Shown one piece after another: positions 36,305-46,919 of a DNA stretch of 64,000 nucleotides. The stretch is taken from the NCBI GenBank assembly GCA_020747015.1, contig JAGTJM010000028.1:186001-250000 (forward strand), in the 5' to 3' direction. How positions within the stretch are numbered: the stretch's first letter is position 1; each line of letters starts with the position of its first letter. A program made the position numbers and the translations under genes. This DNA comes from Pyrenochaeta sp. MPI-SDFR-AT-0127 (lineage: Eukaryota > Ascomycota > Dothideomycetes > Pleosporales > Cucurbitariaceae). The notes below the pieces were generated by a model that was given only the letters and a program-made list of their open reading frames with translations, made no database searches and had not been told where the DNA came from.

Positions 36305-36848
36305 ATGCAATCAAATATTGGAACCATGTACCGTCTTGCAGCAGTAAGAGTTGGAACAGTTGGAACATCCCTCTCCCTCCGTTCTCGACTTTCTCTTCGC
36401 TTCTCATCTGGCTCCCCCACAGCAGGCAACAATCCCCCAGAGCACTTTACGAAAACCGGGGAGAAAGCTCAGAATCCAGCAGCCTTCAATTCGCGGAGTT
36501 ACGAGTACAGCCAGAGTGGTGGTGATGACATAGTTGCAGGACAGTCTTCTGCAAGTTTCTTGGATTCCAAAGACACAAATCCAGAATCCGAAAAGGCAAC
36601 TGCTGGGAAAGGGAACGTAGTAAATCCTCTTGAACTATCTCCTGCTACACCAGAGTTGTCGAAACACTTCGAGGAGACGGTACGCCTGTCCCTCCACAAG
36701 AACTTGTGTGCTTCTGGAGCTGTGAAATGCTAACAACGATATGCAGGTAATCAGTCAAAGTGCGGAAAGAGAACCTGGTGCGAAGACGGGCCAGGGCCTG
36801 TCAAGGAAAGCGAAGACTATAAAGAAGACGAAGATTGACTTCAAATGA
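36305..36848 (+). CDS. Small conserved-looking protein, probably mitochondrial
   Basis: Exons 36305..36679 and 36747..36848; 158 aa. The N-terminus is rich in Arg, Ser and Leu and lacks acidic residues (MYRLAAVRVGTVGTSLSLRS), as in mitochondrial presequences. The middle reads RSYEYSQSGGDD and GKGNVVNPLELSPATPE, and the tail after the intron is basic (KAKTIKKTKIDFK). I recall similar short fungal proteins of unknown role with a YEYS-x-GxDD block, but cannot name a function. The first ATG is used; the next, eight codons in (MYRLAAV), is an equal candidate. The intron (67 bp, GTACGC...ATGCAG) joins FEET to VISQSAER in phase and is needed to reach the basic tail. Confidence 0.72.
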
Positions 36849-37851
36849 GGTTTTGCCAAAACGTGTTTACAGAACAGTACCTCGATGTATGTACATAAAT
36901 TGTAGGATATTTTCAGTCGCGATCTAGAAGCTATATTTCATGGTTCAATCGATATTCCTAACGAGCTCGTGTTGAACATGGAGAGTGGGGAGTTGCACAA
37001 CAAGGATGTTGGTATTGGCTTCTCCAGCAACATGAAGCACTCAAATATTACGTTAAAATGGTACCCACTCTGGCTCCTGTAGAACCGTCTTTGGTAATGC
37101 ATTCTTACTTAATGTTGAAGGTCTTCGAAGGTGCGACTTTCGGTATGTCGTCCAAATCGTGCAGATCTCAGTCTGGCTGTCATCTCAAGTGATCTCGGTA
37201 ACTTCTCATGTGTCTTCTCTGGTTTCATTTGTGAGACTATTTCCTCAAGACAAGATACGTAGAATATTGTAGGGCAGTCACTCCACGAATCCTTTTATAC
37301 TCAACGCTTCAGCTGTAGTTATGGGCCGATTACCTTGGTATGCAACCATAGTGTGTTGTCGCTCCTGCGCCACGTATTCTGCATGATGACTCCAACGATT
37401 GATCTCATGTGTTGGGTAAGCGAGGTGCTTACAATTGATGGCTGATGCACCATGTTTGAGAGTAGCGGCCTCCAAGAACGAGGTGAAGATCTGGTTACTT
37501 GAGATATGAGTTGGGCTGGACACATGTGTTTAAGGGTGGATCATGAGTGTAGTATTTCGCTTGAGTCAGATAGAATGGCAACAATATGAAGATAAGGCGT
37601 CATGAAACAAATCGATTGAACGTCCTAACAGATTACATGCAATGCTATTGCTACTGCGCTGTGTCATGAATGCATGTGGGTACATGTGGCTTACCGCTCT
37701 GCCCCGCCATGCCCCGCGATTCTGCCGATTTGAGTGACGCGAGTCGCGAACTTTTTTTGTTCACCGTACATTTGCCTTCCGTATATAGTGTTACACCTCA
37801 CAACGTGCCACACCCTCACAAACCAAAACACTCGGCTGTCTCCAAAACAAA
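36849..37851. other. Intergenic, Rio1 upstream region
   Basis: 1.0 kb between two plus-strand genes. A TATA-like GTATATAG is near 37780, about 70 bp before the Rio1 ATG. The minus-strand frame of 81 codons at 37278..37523 has no family features and is not called. Confidence 0.45.
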
Positions 37852-39468
37852 ATGGCAAGCACACAAGACACCGAGAATCTGAACGAGCTTTCTGGAGGCC
37901 CTCAGGGCATCGAACTGCAGCCAGAGGCGGATATCCCTGGTGAAGAAAACGACGACGATATTGACGACCTTTTCGCCTCTGACGATGAAATTGTTCCTGA
38001 ACTGATATCAGGTGACTCAAATGACTTCACAAAAGCCTACAATCGCCAGCGAAAGACCAACGACCCATCCATACCCGCCGACCATAAGCCTAAAGCAAAC
38101 CCGCAAAAGCCCTCCGCAAACACAAACGCCTCTATCGACGATCAGGTCGCATCATTAGCGAAACATGCCAGTAAGATTCGCCTCACTGACCGGTTCACTG
38201 GCGCAACGGGAGGAAATGCGCGAGACAAAGATAAAGCGGACCGGGCGACGACAGAGCAGGTGCTGGACAGGAGGACCCAGATGATCTTGTTGCAGCTGAT
38301 AAATCGTGGCTCAATATCAGAGATCCACGGCGTTATCTCAACAGGCAAAGAAGCGAATGTGTACCACGCCATTACAGAGCCCTCCGACTCCGATGCGGAC
38401 CCCATTCACCGCGCCGTCAAAGTCTACAAGACGTCCATTCTTGTCTTCAAAGATCGCGCAAAATATGTTGAGGGCGAGTTCAGATTCAGGCAAGGGTACA
38501 ACAAGAGCAACAATCGCGCCATGGTGAAGATGTGGGCGGATAAAGAACGCAGGAATTTGGCACGTATCCACGATGCGGGTATACCATCACCCGAACCCAT
38601 CGCGTTACGGAATCATGTTCTGATAATGGGTTTTGTTGGTGATCGGAAGGGCAAGGCAGCGCCACGACTTAAAGACGTTCGATTTGAAGATCTCACCCAA
38701 GAAGAAGAGGACGCGAAGTGGACCGACCTCTACGTCCAAATGCTCAGCTACATGCGCATCCTCTACCAAACCTGTCGTCTCGTCCACGCCGATCTGAGTG
38801 AGTACAATGTCCTCTACCATGAAGGCAAGCAGTGGATCATCGACGTCTCACAAGCAGTCGAACACGACCACCCCCGCTCTCTCGAGTTCCTGCGCATGGA
38901 TGTAAAGAATGTGTCCGATTTCTTCCGGTCGCGAAATGTCGAGACACTGTCTGAACGCCGCGCTTTCGCGTTTGTCACTAATGAGGCCGGAGCAAAGGAT
39001 ATCACAAGCCAGGATCAGGTAGAAGAGTCGGCGAGGGGGTTACTGGTCAGGGAGCCGTTAACTGAAGAGGAGAGGAAGAAAGACGAAGAGAATGATGAGG
39101 TATTCCGGAATCAGTATATTCCCCAGACGCTAGAACAGGTGTACGATATCGAGCGCGACGCTGAGCTCGTCAACAAGGGCGAGGGGTCCGATCTTCCTTA
39201 TCAGGCTCTTCTCGCCGACAAGGTCGTCAATAACAACGAGAGCGATGCTTCGCCCGAAGATGACTCAGATGATGATGACTCGAATGAGTCTGAGGTTGAC
39301 CAGAGCCTCTTCGAGAAAGGCCCTAGCCGGGGTAAAAAGCATATGGATAAGGATGAGAAGCTGGCTCACAAAAAGGCCATCAAGGAAGAAAAGCGTGAAA
39401 AGCGCAAAGAAAAGATGCCGAAACATATGAAGAAGAAATTAGTATCGCAAAGCTCGAGGAAGAAGTGA
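37852..39468 (+). CDS. RIO1: RIO1-type serine/threonine kinase
   Basis: Intronless, 538 aa. Atypical kinase/ATPase needed for late 40S subunit maturation (20S pre-rRNA processing, Nob1/Pno1 release) and cell-cycle entry. An acidic disordered N-terminus (about 1-110) precedes the RIO domain: nucleotide loop ISTGKEANVYHA at about 162-173, invariant Lys in RAVKVYK, catalytic loop LVHADLSEYNVLYH near 310-323 with the catalytic Asp, and metal-binding Asp in WIIDVSQAVEHDHP near 328-341, a signature of the Rio1 subfamily. The tail is acidic and then strongly basic (KEEKREKRKEKMPKHMKKK), as in yeast Rio1, consistent with nuclear-cytoplasmic shuttling. Start: first ATG; the upstream frame holds no further in-frame ATG close by. 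Confidence 0.96.
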   Translation: MASTQDTENLNELSGGPQGIELQPEADIPGEENDDDIDDLFASDDEIVPELISGDSNDFTKAYNRQRKTNDPSIPADHKPKANPQKPSANTNASIDDQVASLAKHASKIRLTDRFTGATGGNARDKDKADRATTEQVLDRRTQMILLQLINRGSISEIHGVISTGKEANVYHAITEPSDSDADPIHRAVKVYKTSILVFKDRAKYVEGEFRFRQGYNKSNNRAMVKMWADKERRNLARIHDAGIPSPEPIALRNHVLIMGFVGDRKGKAAPRLKDVRFEDLTQEEEDAKWTDLYVQMLSYMRILYQTCRLVHADLSEYNVLYHEGKQWIIDVSQAVEHDHPRSLEFLRMDVKNVSDFFRSRNVETLSERRAFAFVTNEAGAKDITSQDQVEESARGLLVREPLTEEERKKDEENDEVFRNQYIPQTLEQVYDIERDAELVNKGEGSDLPYQALLADKVVNNNESDASPEDDSDDDDSNESEVDQSLFEKGPSRGKKHMDKDEKLAHKKAIKEEKREKRKEKMPKHMKKKLVSQSSRKK

Positions 39469-39991
39469 ACAATGCGTCTGTGAACGCCAAACAACTCCTA
39501 GACCAGTAAAACCACCGAGTCGATGCGTATGCCCTTGATTGGCCTTATACATCAGGTACGTTGTTCTCTGATATCCGGTTGCGATACGTTATATTTGGGA
39601 GGAAGGGTTGTGAAGAAAGAAAAGCCCGACACTCTAGCTTACTATGATGACCTGGTTTTCGTTCATGACAACCGGCGTTATGGTGGCTTGGATAGTGTCG
39701 CCGAATAGTTGGCATGCAGCGTGCTGCAAGCGTGACTTTGCGGATCAAAGAGAGCACTGAAACTCTGATTTGTGCAGTAGCGGTTTTGAGAGTAAGAAGG
39801 TAGCTATGCTGACCTTGGATTACGTAGCAACGATAGCCAACGACCCTGTGACTAATTCACTATACGCATCCCCAGGTTACCCTCAATGAGGGCATAGCTG
39901 GATACGACTTTAAGTATAGTAGAACAATAAAATACAATCTACACGCCATCTCCTTTTGCCCATCGTTCATTTCCCTTATCACTTGTCAGTA
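39469..39991. other. Convergent intergenic region
   Basis: 523 bp between the Rio1 and Coq11-like stops; both 3' UTRs. No gene seen. Confidence 0.5.
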
Positions 39992-41020
39992 TTACAACAT
40001 ATTCTTCCTCCAAGCCCTGGTCCCCAGCCGTTCAATCTCAGGCACTTCAACTGGTCCTCTCACTTCATTATCTTCAAGTGCCTCAACCACAGCTTCACCA
40101 ACTAAATCTGCCTTGAGAGGCTTTATCCCACCAGCTCCCATAAGCCATGTTAATCGCCCGCCCACAGCGCTATTCACCATGCTCGCCACCATACCGCCTG
40201 CAGCGATAGGTAGTGTAAATGTGCGGGCCGAATCCCACATGAATGGTGCTCGTATGAATATGGAGCGCATTGTGGGGAATGTAGTAGAGATAATAGATTC
40301 GGCTTCGCGCTTCGTTGTAATGTAGCGGGCAGGGAGGATAGGTGTACCAGCCGCGGCAGATATGTACAGGAAAGTTGGGACTTTCTTAGCAGAGGACTCA
40401 TGGGCGAGTGAAACGGCTGGGTATTATGTTAGTCATTTGCGAACCTGAGCTGACAACTGTTGCACTGTGGAATAGCATGAAAGCTGAAAACGTACCTGTG
40501 TCGCGGTTCATAACCTCATACGTAAGCTGGCCATCACTCTCCTGCGGCCGCAGTGGTTCCCCATCCTTCCTCTCGAGCGGGTTCTGCGTCCCAGCTTTTG
40601 TTGCACTAAATGCCCTCTGCAACCCTCTTATCGGACTCTCCTTCCCACTGACAACGCCTTTGTAATCTGCTTCCAACAGTATGCCCATTGAGTGAATAAC
40701 CGCATCTGCTCCTTCGAGATGTTGTGTGTAAGATGATGGGTCCAGTACATCGCCTTTCTGCCATGACACCTTTTCTGACCAGTCGGGAGGGTTGGGTGAG
40801 GCGGAGACGGAAGACCAGTGTGGTGTGCCGGAGCGCGAGATGGAGGTTACAGTCCAGCCGCGGTGGGCTGCTGCTTTGCATATCCGGCTTCCTGGAATTT
40901 GTTAGTCTAATGGTCCTGTGAAGCTTCGAATAGAACAGCTGGGATCACAGGGTTTGTTCAATTACCAAGGAATCCATTGCCGCCGCATACTACGAGCTTC
41001 TTTTTTGCTGCTGAAGCCAT
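39992..41020 (-). CDS. Coq11-like mitochondrial NAD(P)-binding oxidoreductase
   Basis: Exons (complement) 40966..41020, 40496..40891, 39992..40416; 291 aa. An atypical/extended SDR of the NDUFA9/Coq11 (yeast YLR290C) kind. In yeast this protein belongs to the coenzyme Q synthome in the inner mitochondrial membrane. The cofactor motif VVCGGNGFLGSRICK is formed across the 74-bp first intron. Later blocks are GADAVIHSMGILLE, KVPTFLYISAAAG and YITTKREAE (Tyr-x3-Lys), then the RSIFIRAPFMWDSARTFTLP stretch common in this group. The middle exon has a long insertion (SGKESPIRGLQRAFSATKAG). The N-terminus MASAAKKKLVV is too short for a presequence, so location is by family analogy. Divergent from the small membrane protein gene. 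Confidence 0.85.
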
Positions 41021-41576
41021 TGCGGTGTTGTGGTGCTGCGCAATTGGGGAGATTGAAGTTCAGAGGTCGAAGCGTCGAGTGTTGATGTCACTCCACTTCG
41101 CGTAACTTTGCCTGTCGCGTAGGGCTGAGCAGGGGTGTGCGGACTCCCGCCTTGTAGCTCCAGTGTTCTATCACGACTTGAAAGTTTTATAACCTTTATA
41201 TTTAGCTGGTATTCATTACTTGCTCGGTCTTTAAGCAAGGCTAACAATCGTCTGCACCCTCACTATCGCTCTGCGTGTGCCTTCTCCTTCAACTCACTGA
41301 GACGAGAACACGAAGTTGAAGGACAGCAACGTAGCATGGTGTGTTGCAACAGGCCGAGCATTTTCTAGCAGCATCAGATTTGTCCTTTATCTTACGTTTG
41401 AGACTCATGAATCTCTCATAGCAGCAAGAAGCCGCTTGCGTCCTTACCACTGTTTGAATCATAGTATGGAGTCATGATATCATGATCTTAAGACTACCTA
41501 TAGCTCCAAATCTCAAATTCAAGTCCTTTTGCAGAAGCGAAATCTGATTCAACAACGCTGTGAGCCCACAATCATA
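41021..41576. promoter_or_regulatory. Divergent intergenic region
   Basis: 556 bp between two divergent starts. Promoters of both are expected here; no clear element was identified. Confidence 0.35.
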
Positions 41577-41861
41577 ATGGCGCTACGTAGTCTCTTCAAG
41601 AACGATATTGTCTTGGTAGCCACGAACCTTACCGTGGTCGCTGGTTTCGCAACCTACCTTGGCTCCCGGGTGGAAAGAAAATTGGACCGTAATCTCGAAG
41701 AGCAGGAAGCACGACTAGACGAAATCGAGGGTACGTTGCGAGGTCACATTGGGCTCATTGAGGATTCATTGGACCGTATTGAAGGCAAGCCGAACGCCAA
41801 CAAGCAGGAGGATCTCTACGGAAAACGGGCTCGAGACGAGACAAAGAGTGAAAAAGAGTAA
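41577..41861 (+). CDS. Small membrane-anchored coiled-coil protein, hypothetical
   Basis: 94 aa from the ATG at 41577; the same frame opens 16 codons earlier at 41529, but the second ATG fits a protein start better (MALRSLFKNDIVLVATN). One hydrophobic segment at about 10-29 (IVLVATNLTVVAGFATYLGS) is followed by a heptad-like, highly charged helix VERKLDRNLEEQEARLDEIE that extends to about residue 70, then a hydrophilic tail. Not recognised. The topology resembles small fungal membrane-tethered proteins, including some of mitochondria. It may be shorter than typical gene-caller thresholds but has strong composition bias typical of real coding sequence. Divergent from the Coq11-like gene. Confidence 0.6.
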   Translation: MALRSLFKNDIVLVATNLTVVAGFATYLGSRVERKLDRNLEEQEARLDEIEGTLRGHIGLIEDSLDRIEGKPNANKQEDLYGKRARDETKSEKE

Positions 41862-42853
41862 ATGTACGGGGCCTAAACTTCTCTAGAGAGTGGATTAAGC
41901 TGACGTGAATCTTGCACGATAGCAAGATCTTGGTTACAATTTAACGACCAAGACTTCCAACAATGAGCTTCTCTTTCACAACATCCTTCATGGAATGGCA
42001 TTTTCGCCAAGGTATAAGCCTCGACTGTCTATTTAGCCAGACAATAGACGATCTTCACAGGGTTGGAGAATCGAAGAGTATGGTGGTTTCGCTGAAACAG
42101 CTAGCGCAATTTCATTGATGAACAGCCCTCCGCTCGACCTCAACATCTCCGCATCATAGAGTATAGTTTGCCTTCTTTGCCCATGTTTGGCACATTCGAT
42201 CTTTCTCGAAGTGCGGTTCATCCTATCTCCTTGTTACTGGGTGCTGAGGGAGACTTGATGGCTACTTTCGATAGAGGCTGAATGGCCATCTCGGACCTCA
42301 GCCTTGCATCTGGAAAAGTATTCAGATGCTCACATTGGCCGTACTTATGAACTTTGTTTGATATCCTACGCGAAGTTGTGCCACCGGAGTATTGCAATCA
42401 CAAGATCACCCTTGCCATCTACAATCTAAAATGCACCAACCGCTACCAACATCGCTTAATACCCATACCGCATTCTTATCACCGACAAACTATGAAACAT
42501 CGAGATTCCAGTTCCAATTCCAGTCCAGCAAAACCCAGGCGGCCTGTAAATTTCCGATCCTTGTCACTCGTGCCGCCCGGTACATCTGTTTACCTACCGG
42601 GAGTTGCAGTGTTGGGGTTCCCTGGCTTCATCTCGTTAATGCGAAATGTTTCAAACAGACAACGAATTCAGCAACCCTAAGTAAATTTCAAGTGCTATAC
42701 TGATGGTACGGTATGATGATTGGTAGTGTAAAGAAAATTCTTATGAAGAAGAGGGGATGGAAGTTCAAGACTTCGCATCGTTCCTCGACCAACTCTGTCA
42801 ATTGTCAGTCGTTACATTCAATTCTTGTCACTCGTTTCTACCACTCGTTAAAA
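41862..42853. other. Intergenic, no gene called
   Basis: 992 bp between two plus-strand genes. Two overlapping plus frames of 108 and 103 codons (42354..42680 and 42392..42703) have no family features, so neither is called. The stretch should hold the DUF1996 gene promoter. Confidence 0.45.
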
Positions 42854-44171
42854 ATGTTCTGGCGCCATGCTATTACGTTCATTCTTTTTGCGTCTACAGC
42901 GCAAGCTGATAAGATGGTAAACTGCCAATGAAGTGAAGGTCTACATAAAGTGCTGATGGATCTAGCTGCGATTTTCGTGCTCACAACTTGTAACACAGCG
43001 TCTTGATCCGTGAGTAATGGTTTATTATTTCACTATCAAAATGAAGTACTAATTCGTGGATCCTAGCGTGGTTCAACCAGGCAAGAGCCCATCACAACAT
43101 GTGCACCAGATTGTTGGAGGCGTAAGTACCACGAGAGGTCGAGCCTTGGAAGGTCTTTGCTTACAAGGAAAGGATGCATTCAATGTTACGATGGACCCAA
43201 AGACGCTTGATATTCCTGCGGAGGCCTCATGCACAACATGCACCTTCACCGAGGACCTATCAAACTACTGGACACCCGCTCTGTTCTTCCGAGCACGCAA
43301 CGGGACATTCAAGCGTGTACCACAGATAGCTAACCAAGGATTCAACGGCGCAGTGAGTTGTTTTCCATCGTACATCATCTTATCCACAACCCTTGATTAT
43401 CATCATTCAAGAGACCAGAAAGTACAAATGCTCATTCGGTCTTTCTAGAACGGCGGAATGACGGTGTACTATACAACACCTGAAGACACGTCAGTCAACA
43501 TAACAGCCTTCGCACCCGGCTTCCGCATGGTCGTTGGTGATGCCACCAAGCGGAAGCAAAGTTACGACGGTGCAATGAACTCGTACCGCTGCTATACTGG
43601 CAAGAACTTCGAACCGAATCCCTTTGGCGTGAGCGACAATGATACTGCTTATCTACCAAAGCAGCATTGTGCAGGGGGTGTAAGAGTCGCCGTGTTCTTT
43701 CCCACGTGCTGGGACGGCAAGAACCTCGACAGTGCAAACCATAAGTCTCACGTCGCATTTGGATACAATGGCTGCCCATCCTCGCACCCCGTCCGGCTTC
43801 CTCAAGTCTTCCTCGAAACGGTTTGGGACACAGGCATCTTCCCGCAATCCGAGTGGCCTGAGGATGGGAGCCAGCCTTTTGTTTGGGCACAGGGCGATGG
43901 AACAGGTTACGGTCACCATGCTGACTACGTGTTTGGTTGGCAAGGTGACTCTTTGCAGAGAGCTATGGATGCCAGATGTGATTTCATGGGCTGCAAGGAA
44001 TTGAAGACTCAGACTTTTGGCACTGGCAACAAGTGTGTCCAAGAACAGATTGCGAAGGATCCGCTGGATGGTTGTAAGTAAACTTCTTACAAACTGGGCC
44101 AGAGTGACCAGGCTAACGAGTTAACAGGGCTGGAATCGCTTCCTGGAAATTTGACTGTGACTTATGGGTGA
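42854..44171 (+). CDS. Secreted DUF1996 domain protein
   Basis: Exons 42854..42916, 42999..43009 (an 11-nt microexon), 43067..43352, 43449..44073, 44128..44171; 342 aa. Signal peptide at residues 1-18 (MFWRHAITFILFASTAQA). The joined mature start reads DKMRLDPVVQPGKSPSQHVHQIVGG, which matches the family block RxDPxVxPGxxSxHxH. Other DUF1996 blocks: CTTCTFTEDLSNYWTPALFF, GGMTVYYTTP, FFPTCWDGKNLDS, SHVAFG-x-CPSSHP, FVWAQGDGTGYGHHADYVFGW. Seven or more Cys fit an extracellular fold. Enzymatic role unknown; it is often found in fungal secretomes. Without the microexon, DKM cannot join VVQPG in frame while giving the conserved RLDP. The last exon ends LPGNLTVTYG. Compact protein with no C-terminal WSC or carbohydrate-binding module. 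Confidence 0.86.
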
Positions 44172-44622
44172 TTGTTTGAGTAGTAGAGCATCGAACAGTG
44201 TATGGGAGGCTTGAAGGCGTGAACCTTGATAAAGAGAGTCGTGTTGCCACTTTGAGACCATGTTCCTTCGTTTATGTATATATTAAAATCGAAATACACA
44301 TGATATTTTGCTTTAACTGTTCCATTAATCATGAATAAACGTAACAGTCGATCGTCAAACAACATTCGAGGCTGCTGTTAGCTCCCTCCCATGCATAGGG
44401 CTGACAAGGATCAGCCGGTAAAGCCCCGGCTCTAGTTTTGGGGAAGCGCGACCTCAAGAGCTCGTCCAACTTTCATACACTACTCTACACAATCGAATTG
44501 AAGCTCTCGAATCACCATCTTCCAGGTCGCGTACTCTGAAAATAACCCGGAGAATCTCAAAACCCGCCGAGAACTGCACAGTGAGCCTCACTCCAGCAAA
44601 CTAGGCCGTGCGAGCTCTCGAG
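44172..44622. other. Intergenic, Yaf9 upstream region
   Basis: 451 bp between two plus-strand genes. A short GC-rich inverted repeat AGCCGG...CCGGCT lies near 44413-44431. It is otherwise AT-rich, with no other feature. Confidence 0.4.
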
Positions 44623-45905
44623 ATGCCCGCACCTGCGTCGAACAAGCGCGTCAAGGTACGCCGCTCTATTTTGCATTTGAGTATCCAGGCATACTGACGT
44701 AGAGTAGAACAAGCGCATCAGCCGAAACATAAGTACGAGCCCGCTGCGTCCGTCGTCGAGCACATGTACTGACGCATGTAGTCATTGGATCTGAGGCCTG
44801 GCAGCTGCCTCCTGTAGGCCACCCCGATCGCCCCAAAAATGTTCCCGTCGACCACACAAAGCGCTGGACTGTCTATGTCCGCCAACCTGAAGGCGACCCC
44901 GCCCTTACCACCTGGCTAAACAAAGTCCAATTCAAGATCTTCAACACATATGAGAACCCTCTCCGAACCTGCGAGAACCCGCCTTTCGAGGTCACAGAGA
45001 CAGGATGGGGAGGTTTCAGTATTGATATCAGACTGCATTTTGTGCCAGCGAGCGGCGAAAAGGCGCAGTACCGGCAGCACTTTTTGCAGTTGGAGAAATA
45101 TGGGGATGAGGCGATGCAGGCAGAACAAGAGAGGACGGGATGCGTAAGGAGCGAGTTCTTGGAGGTTGTGCAGTTCAACGAGCCTACCGAAGCGCTCTTC
45201 GACAGCCTCACGGCAGAAGATCAATGGAACTATCTCGTTCCCGCTGGAAAAGGTGGTAGCAAGAAAGCGTCGCTAGGCGCAAACGGGCGAATGAAGAGGG
45301 GCATGCCCAATGGCGAACGAAGCGCACAGCTCCCAGAGAAGGGGGCAGATGAAGTGCCATTCAGTCAAGATCAGGAACAAGCGCTCATCGATCTCCTGAA
45401 GAGCAAGATAGAAGATGTGGACAAGGAATTGGAAAAAGAAACCAAGAAGCGGGAAGAAACGGAAAACAAACTCAAGGTGCTCAGGACCGAGCTTGGGCAT
45501 GAGGCCGCTCAACAAGCTGCGCAGCAAGCCAGCGGAGATAGGAGTAGGCGGAGGTGAGATCTGGAATCAACTATTTTGATCCAGACTCATACTCTGACAT
45601 TATCTCATGCTGACAGCCCTGCAAGCATCCAGACGCCTACGAAAGCGGTCCAACAGCCTCATCCGTTATCCGTTCTCAACAAGAAGGAAGGCAAACACAA
45701 GGAGAGCGGAGCTAGGTGCGAAGGAGCATACTATGTCCCCATGTTGCATTGCCATTGTGTCATTATCTTGCTAACATCCCGACTACAAAGCTGGCGAAGG
45801 GAGCACATGATTTCTTCAAAGGAGGTGCAGGACCTTGTGGGCAATATTGGTGATTTTCTGCATGGGCCCCGGCGTAAGCATGATAGCGCAAGTGGTGGCT
45901 CGTAA
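44623..45905 (+). CDS. YAF9: YEATS-domain protein Yaf9
   Basis: Exons 44623..44655, 44708..44732, 44782..45553, 45617..45715, 45791..45905; 347 aa. Subunit shared by the SWR1 H2A.Z-exchange and NuA4 acetyltransferase complexes; its YEATS domain reads acylated histone H3. After MPAPASNKRVKNKRISRNI the domain continues IIGSEAWQL, HTKRWTVYVR, NKVQFKIFNTYENPLRT, PPFEVTETGWGGFSIDI, HFVPASGEK and VVQFNEPTEALF, in the order of yeast Yaf9. A central coiled coil (about 245-285, DLLKSKIEDVDKELEKET) matches the Yaf9 C-terminus. The tail after two more introns (VQDLVGNIGDFLHG) is less certain. Exons 1 and 2 are only 33 and 25 nt. Taf14 is the alternative YEATS protein, but the N-terminal SNKRVK/ISR pattern favours Yaf9. 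Confidence 0.9.
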
Positions 45906-46919
45906 GCATGTTGGGCGTTCTGGCGCGCTGGTGTAGATACGGATTTCGCATGGGAGTAGCCACTTGCATTACTTTTTATAGTCTTATGCAAACCAAGAGC
46001 ACAGTCAAGGCGCCCCGATCTCTGAAATCTCTGTGAATGACTGCTTTTGCTTGTGTCTGTATTGTGTGGGCATGATAGACTTTTAAGCTTGACTTGGCCT
46101 TGTTAATTTGTACCTGTTTGGGTCATGTTCTTAATCTCCTTGCTTGCCCTTCTATTGAGATTTCTTCGGCTACACCACTGAATGTACTTACTGCTGCATA
46201 CCTCGAGGAAGTGCGGGACAGGTAATGTACTCGTGTCAAGGTTACATGACGAAGAACAAGGGCACAAACATTGATAGCAATGACGACAACCCAAACATCA
46301 CAAGCAAAAGAGTGCGCAAAAGTGTGACAATAGTAATGACATTTCTCATTCATATAAACATACAGCATAAAGCCATCAAGACAGCGCTTCTTTAACAGAC
46401 ATGGGTATCGCAGACTCGGGAAACAATGAAAGCCAGTGCTGAAACATGGACAAGGGCGATTGCAGTTCGTTCTCCTGCATCGCTGGCTCATCGGGGATAT
46501 GTAGCGCAACGCGAGGATGCGATGCCAGGCACGAACAGGGAGCGGACGCTGAACGCTGGGACGGAATCGAGATGGGTGTGAGAGTACGGGAGGGAGTGGT
46601 GGGTGGGGGAATGAATCGCTGAACCGGGGCCGCGATGCGGAAGTTTGGTGGGAGGGGAGCAGGAACGAGGGTTCTCGTTCGTGGGGGAGGGTGCTGTGGC
46701 TTTGGGGGCGTTGTTCTGGGACACGGGGTAGAAGACGTAGATGGTGGTGTTGACGAATTCCTTGCAAAAGCGGGCTGCGAACCGTGATGCAGTGAAAGAC
46801 CCCAGTGCTGGTTGACGTCAACCTCAACACTGAGTGAAATCCTCTGTGTCACAGCCGTTAGCTCCCCTATCTGCAAGTCTCAAGTGCTCAGGACGGGCAG
46901 GCAGGGAAAGGAAGTGGAC
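45906..46919. other. Convergent intergenic region, no gene called
   Basis: 1.0 kb between the Yaf9 stop and the MARVEL-like stop. Two overlapping minus-strand frames of 166 and 235 codons are Pro/Ser/His-rich, share the same bases in different phases, and start just 44 bp after the neighbour's stop, so they more likely lie in its 3' UTR. Confidence 0.45.

Noticed and set aside
37278..37523. 81-codon minus-strand frame upstream of Rio1
   Set aside because: The sequence looks protein-like, but there is no homology I can name, no splice partners and an overlapping frame; unsupported.
46376..46876. 166-codon minus-strand frame, Pro/Ser-rich
   Set aside because: It overlaps a 235-codon frame in another phase, starts 44 bp after the neighbouring stop on the same strand, and lacks any family feature; it is probably 3' UTR.
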